Positions 5,864 to 6,908 of a stretch of 6,908 nt of DNA are shown here, piece after piece. This DNA comes from an uncultured Lachnospiraceae bacterium. Lineage in GTDB: Bacteria; Bacillota; Clostridia; Lachnospirales; Lachnospiraceae. The position numbers and the translations under genes are program-made. The stretch lies in NCBI GenBank assembly GCA_900555195.1, contig USKC01000168.1, positions 1-6,908 on the forward strand, in the 5' to 3' direction. Positions within the stretch are counted from its first letter, which is position 1, and the number at the start of each line of letters is the position of its first letter. The notes beneath the pieces were generated by a model. That model had not been told where the DNA came from and did not search any database. It saw only the letters and a program-made list of their open reading frames with translations.

Positions 5864-6712
5864 TTATTGCACACATCCATTCAAAAGAAATGCAAGCGCA
5901 TCCTCATGTATGGATGTCCCGCGTTCCTTCAATTCTTCCGTCAGTTGGTACAACCGCCCATGCACCCTAAAAAAGCAGGACTTCTGATTGAAGAAAGCGA
6001 CTTTTTCAAAGGGGAAGCGGATAACGGACGGATATTCCATCCCCACTCCCAGCTCCAAAATACACAATTTTCTGTTCAGCGTTCCCTGCAGCCACTTTTT
6101 ATACTTCTCCCACTGGGGAAGATATCCCTCTTCCTTATATCCAGGAGTCGTAATCTGATTAAAAGCCAACGGGCTCCCGCAGGTACTGCAAACAGGAAAC
6201 GCAATCCGTTCCAGATCTCCTTCGGACTCGTCAATCTGCTCCAGTACCCGTTCCCAAACAGCTGAATCCGCAATCAGCTCCGTACCTGCCGCCCCTTCAG
6301 AGATTTCCGCAGTGTCTCTTCCAGCTGCAGCACCATGTCCGCTCCCTTCCAGAGCAGCACACTGCAGCGCCCGATAGCCTCCACAGGGCGTCACAATCCT
6401 TTCCCTTTCAAGGCCTGCATCATATATATAATCATCCGTGCAAAGTGATACGATAAAATAATTCTTCCCTTCAAGCAACGATGCTAACTGAGCATAGGCT
6501 TTCTTTCGCCCCTCATCCGCATGCCTTTTCAAATAATGAAGTCTCAGATATTGCTCCACGGCCCACGCATCTTCCCGTCCGTCCGCCTGTTTCAAAAGTT
6601 TCTGATAAAACGGCGATGTCTGCATCTTAGAAAAAGAGGCTTCCATTTCCTTTCCTACACCGACCAAAACCATCTGCGCACCGGCGAGTTCCTCCAAAAA
6701 GTTTCTTTCCAT
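5864..6712 (-). CDS. Divergent Sir2 (sirtuin)-like protein, function unknown
   Basis: This encodes a 282-residue cytoplasmic protein resembling the NAD-binding fold of Sir2 deacylases. Landmarks in order are VLVGVGKEM (16-24, place of the GAG nucleotide loop), FIVSLCTDD (86-94, where sirtuins have TxNxD), RIVTPCGGYRALQC (105-118, where they have HG before the first zinc Cys), CSTC (175-178, second zinc pair), ELGVGM (220-225, place of GTS) and FFNQK (240-244). In this reading the usual catalytic Asn and His are both Cys (91 and 110). The first zinc pair has only Cys118, followed by a Gly/Ala-rich stretch at 120-144. YLPQWEKYKKWLQ (197-209) is another distinctive block. The start at 6712 has AAGGA seven bases upstream; the frame extends to a TTG at 6733 lacking such a site. 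It is first in the operon with hisH, hisF and ung. NAD binding is plausible, deacetylase activity doubtful; class M (ADP-ribosyl transferase) sirtuins are possible distant relatives. Confidence 0.65.
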   Translation of the reverse strand: MERNFLEELAGAQMVLVGVGKEMEASFSKMQTSPFYQKLLKQADGREDAWAVEQYLRLHYLKRHADEGRKKAYAQLASLLEGKNYFIVSLCTDDYIYDAGLERERIVTPCGGYRALQCAALEGSGHGAAAGRDTAEISEGAAGTELIADSAVWERVLEQIDESEGDLERIAFPVCSTCGSPLAFNQITTPGYKEEGYLPQWEKYKKWLQGTLNRKLCILELGVGMEYPSVIRFPFEKVAFFNQKSCFFRVHGRLYQLTEELKERGTSIHEDALAFLLNGCVQ

Positions 6713-6736
6713 ATCTTCATCCTTTTTTAGCAAAAT

Positions 6737-6775
6737 AACGGGGACAGGCGCCTATAAAGGCGTTTAACCCCCGTT
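6737..6775 (-). promoter_or_regulatory. Two-part hairpin at the start of the Sir2-like/his transcript
   Basis: AACGGGG (6737-6743) pairs with CCCCGTT (6769-6775), and inside it CGCC (6749-6752) pairs with GGCG (6759-6762) around a six-base loop. The predicted transcription start falls in the G-run at about 6768-6771, so the leader RNA would begin with GGGG paired to CCCC. It then runs into ATTTTGC, and the start codon lies about 25 bases after the stem. It may stabilise the RNA 5' end, serve as an operator, or act as a weak attenuator. Function is inferred. Confidence 0.5.
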
Positions 6776-6776
6776 A

Positions 6777-6805
6777 ATAGTACCATAATGTCCCCCTTCC
6801 ATCAA
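6777..6805 (-). promoter_or_regulatory. Sigma-A promoter of the Sir2-like/hisH/hisF/ung operon
   Basis: On the minus strand TTGATG (6800-6805) and TACTAT (6777-6782) are separated by exactly 17 bases. The -10 is preceded by TGG, giving an extended -10 (TGn). This is the best promoter ahead of these genes and lies directly downstream of the terminator at 6811-6850. The predicted leader is about 55-60 bases long. Confidence 0.75.
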
Positions 6806-6810
6806 GCCGC

Positions 6811-6850
6811 GAATAAAAAAACAGCTTCTTTCACATCCGGAAAGAAACTG
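6811..6850 (-). terminator. Rho-independent terminator of a leftward gene beyond the right edge
   Basis: On the minus strand CAGTTTCTTTC pairs with GAAAGAAGCTG (6840-6850 with 6822-6832) in an 11-bp stem with one G-T wobble and a seven-base loop. It is followed by seven T's (6815-6821) and ATT. This is a textbook intrinsic terminator for leftward transcription. The gene it serves is outside the window. It could alternatively be an attenuator, but the promoter just downstream makes a plain terminator more likely. Confidence 0.85.
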
Positions 6851-6908
6851 CTTCAATCTGCACTCTATTTAAAAACTATGAACATATAAAAATACCCATA
6901 CCCTCAAA

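Noticed and set aside
5817..5876. Longer N-terminus for HisH from the ATG at 5876
   Set aside because: It has no ribosome binding site, adds residues unlike HisH, and would overlap the Sir2-like gene; the ATG at 5816 has GAGG at good spacing.
5463..5987. A 174-codon rightward open frame opposite hisH
   Set aside because: It is antisense to hisH with its intact triad and lacks any start signal or recognisable domain.

Overview
The window looks like chromosomal DNA from a Gram-positive anaerobe of the Clostridia, most likely a Lachnospiraceae relative (inference). The grounds are moderate G+C, strong purine-rich ribosome binding sites (AAGGAG, AGGAGG), sigma-A type promoters, U-tract terminators, and the make-up of the proteins, notably a DUF1275/YoaK membrane protein and a divergent Sir2-like protein of a kind I associate with Clostridia. 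No transposase, integrase, tRNA, rRNA or CRISPR array is visible.

Layout. Positions 1-61 hold a rightward terminator of a gene that lies before the window. Positions 62-246 are a structured, AT-rich control region with several inverted repeats, followed by a small XRE-type repressor (247-609, +). A strong hairpin at 712-744 lies between this gene and the converging lysA. A two-gene leftward unit follows: a TrmB-type regulator (2070-2798, -) and diaminopimelate decarboxylase lysA (794-2068, -), with one base between stop and start. A good promoter (TTGACA-N17-TATAGT) lies ahead of the regulator. Divergently transcribed from it is a DUF1275 membrane protein (2967-3638, +).

The right half is a probable leftward operon of four genes: a Sir2-like protein with altered active-site positions (5864-6712, -), hisH (5211-5816, -), hisF (4438-5199, -) and uracil-DNA glycosylase ung (3694-4371, -). 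It starts at a well-formed promoter (TTGATG-N17-TACTAT with an extended -10). That promoter sits just downstream of a classic terminator (6811-6850) for whatever lies to the right. A hairpin falls almost exactly at the predicted transcription start. Positions 6851-6908 hold nothing I can name.

How the genes work together. HisH and HisF form the two-subunit imidazole glycerol phosphate synthase of histidine biosynthesis. LysA makes lysine from meso-diaminopimelate, probably under the control of the adjacent TrmB-like regulator. Ung starts repair of uracil in DNA. The most unusual item is the Sir2-like protein: the positions that normally hold the catalytic Asn and His appear to hold Cys, and one zinc ligand seems to be missing. 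It is placed first in an operon with a histidine enzyme pair and a repair enzyme. I see no complete new defence or mobile system; most of the window is ordinary metabolism with a few regulatory features worth testing.
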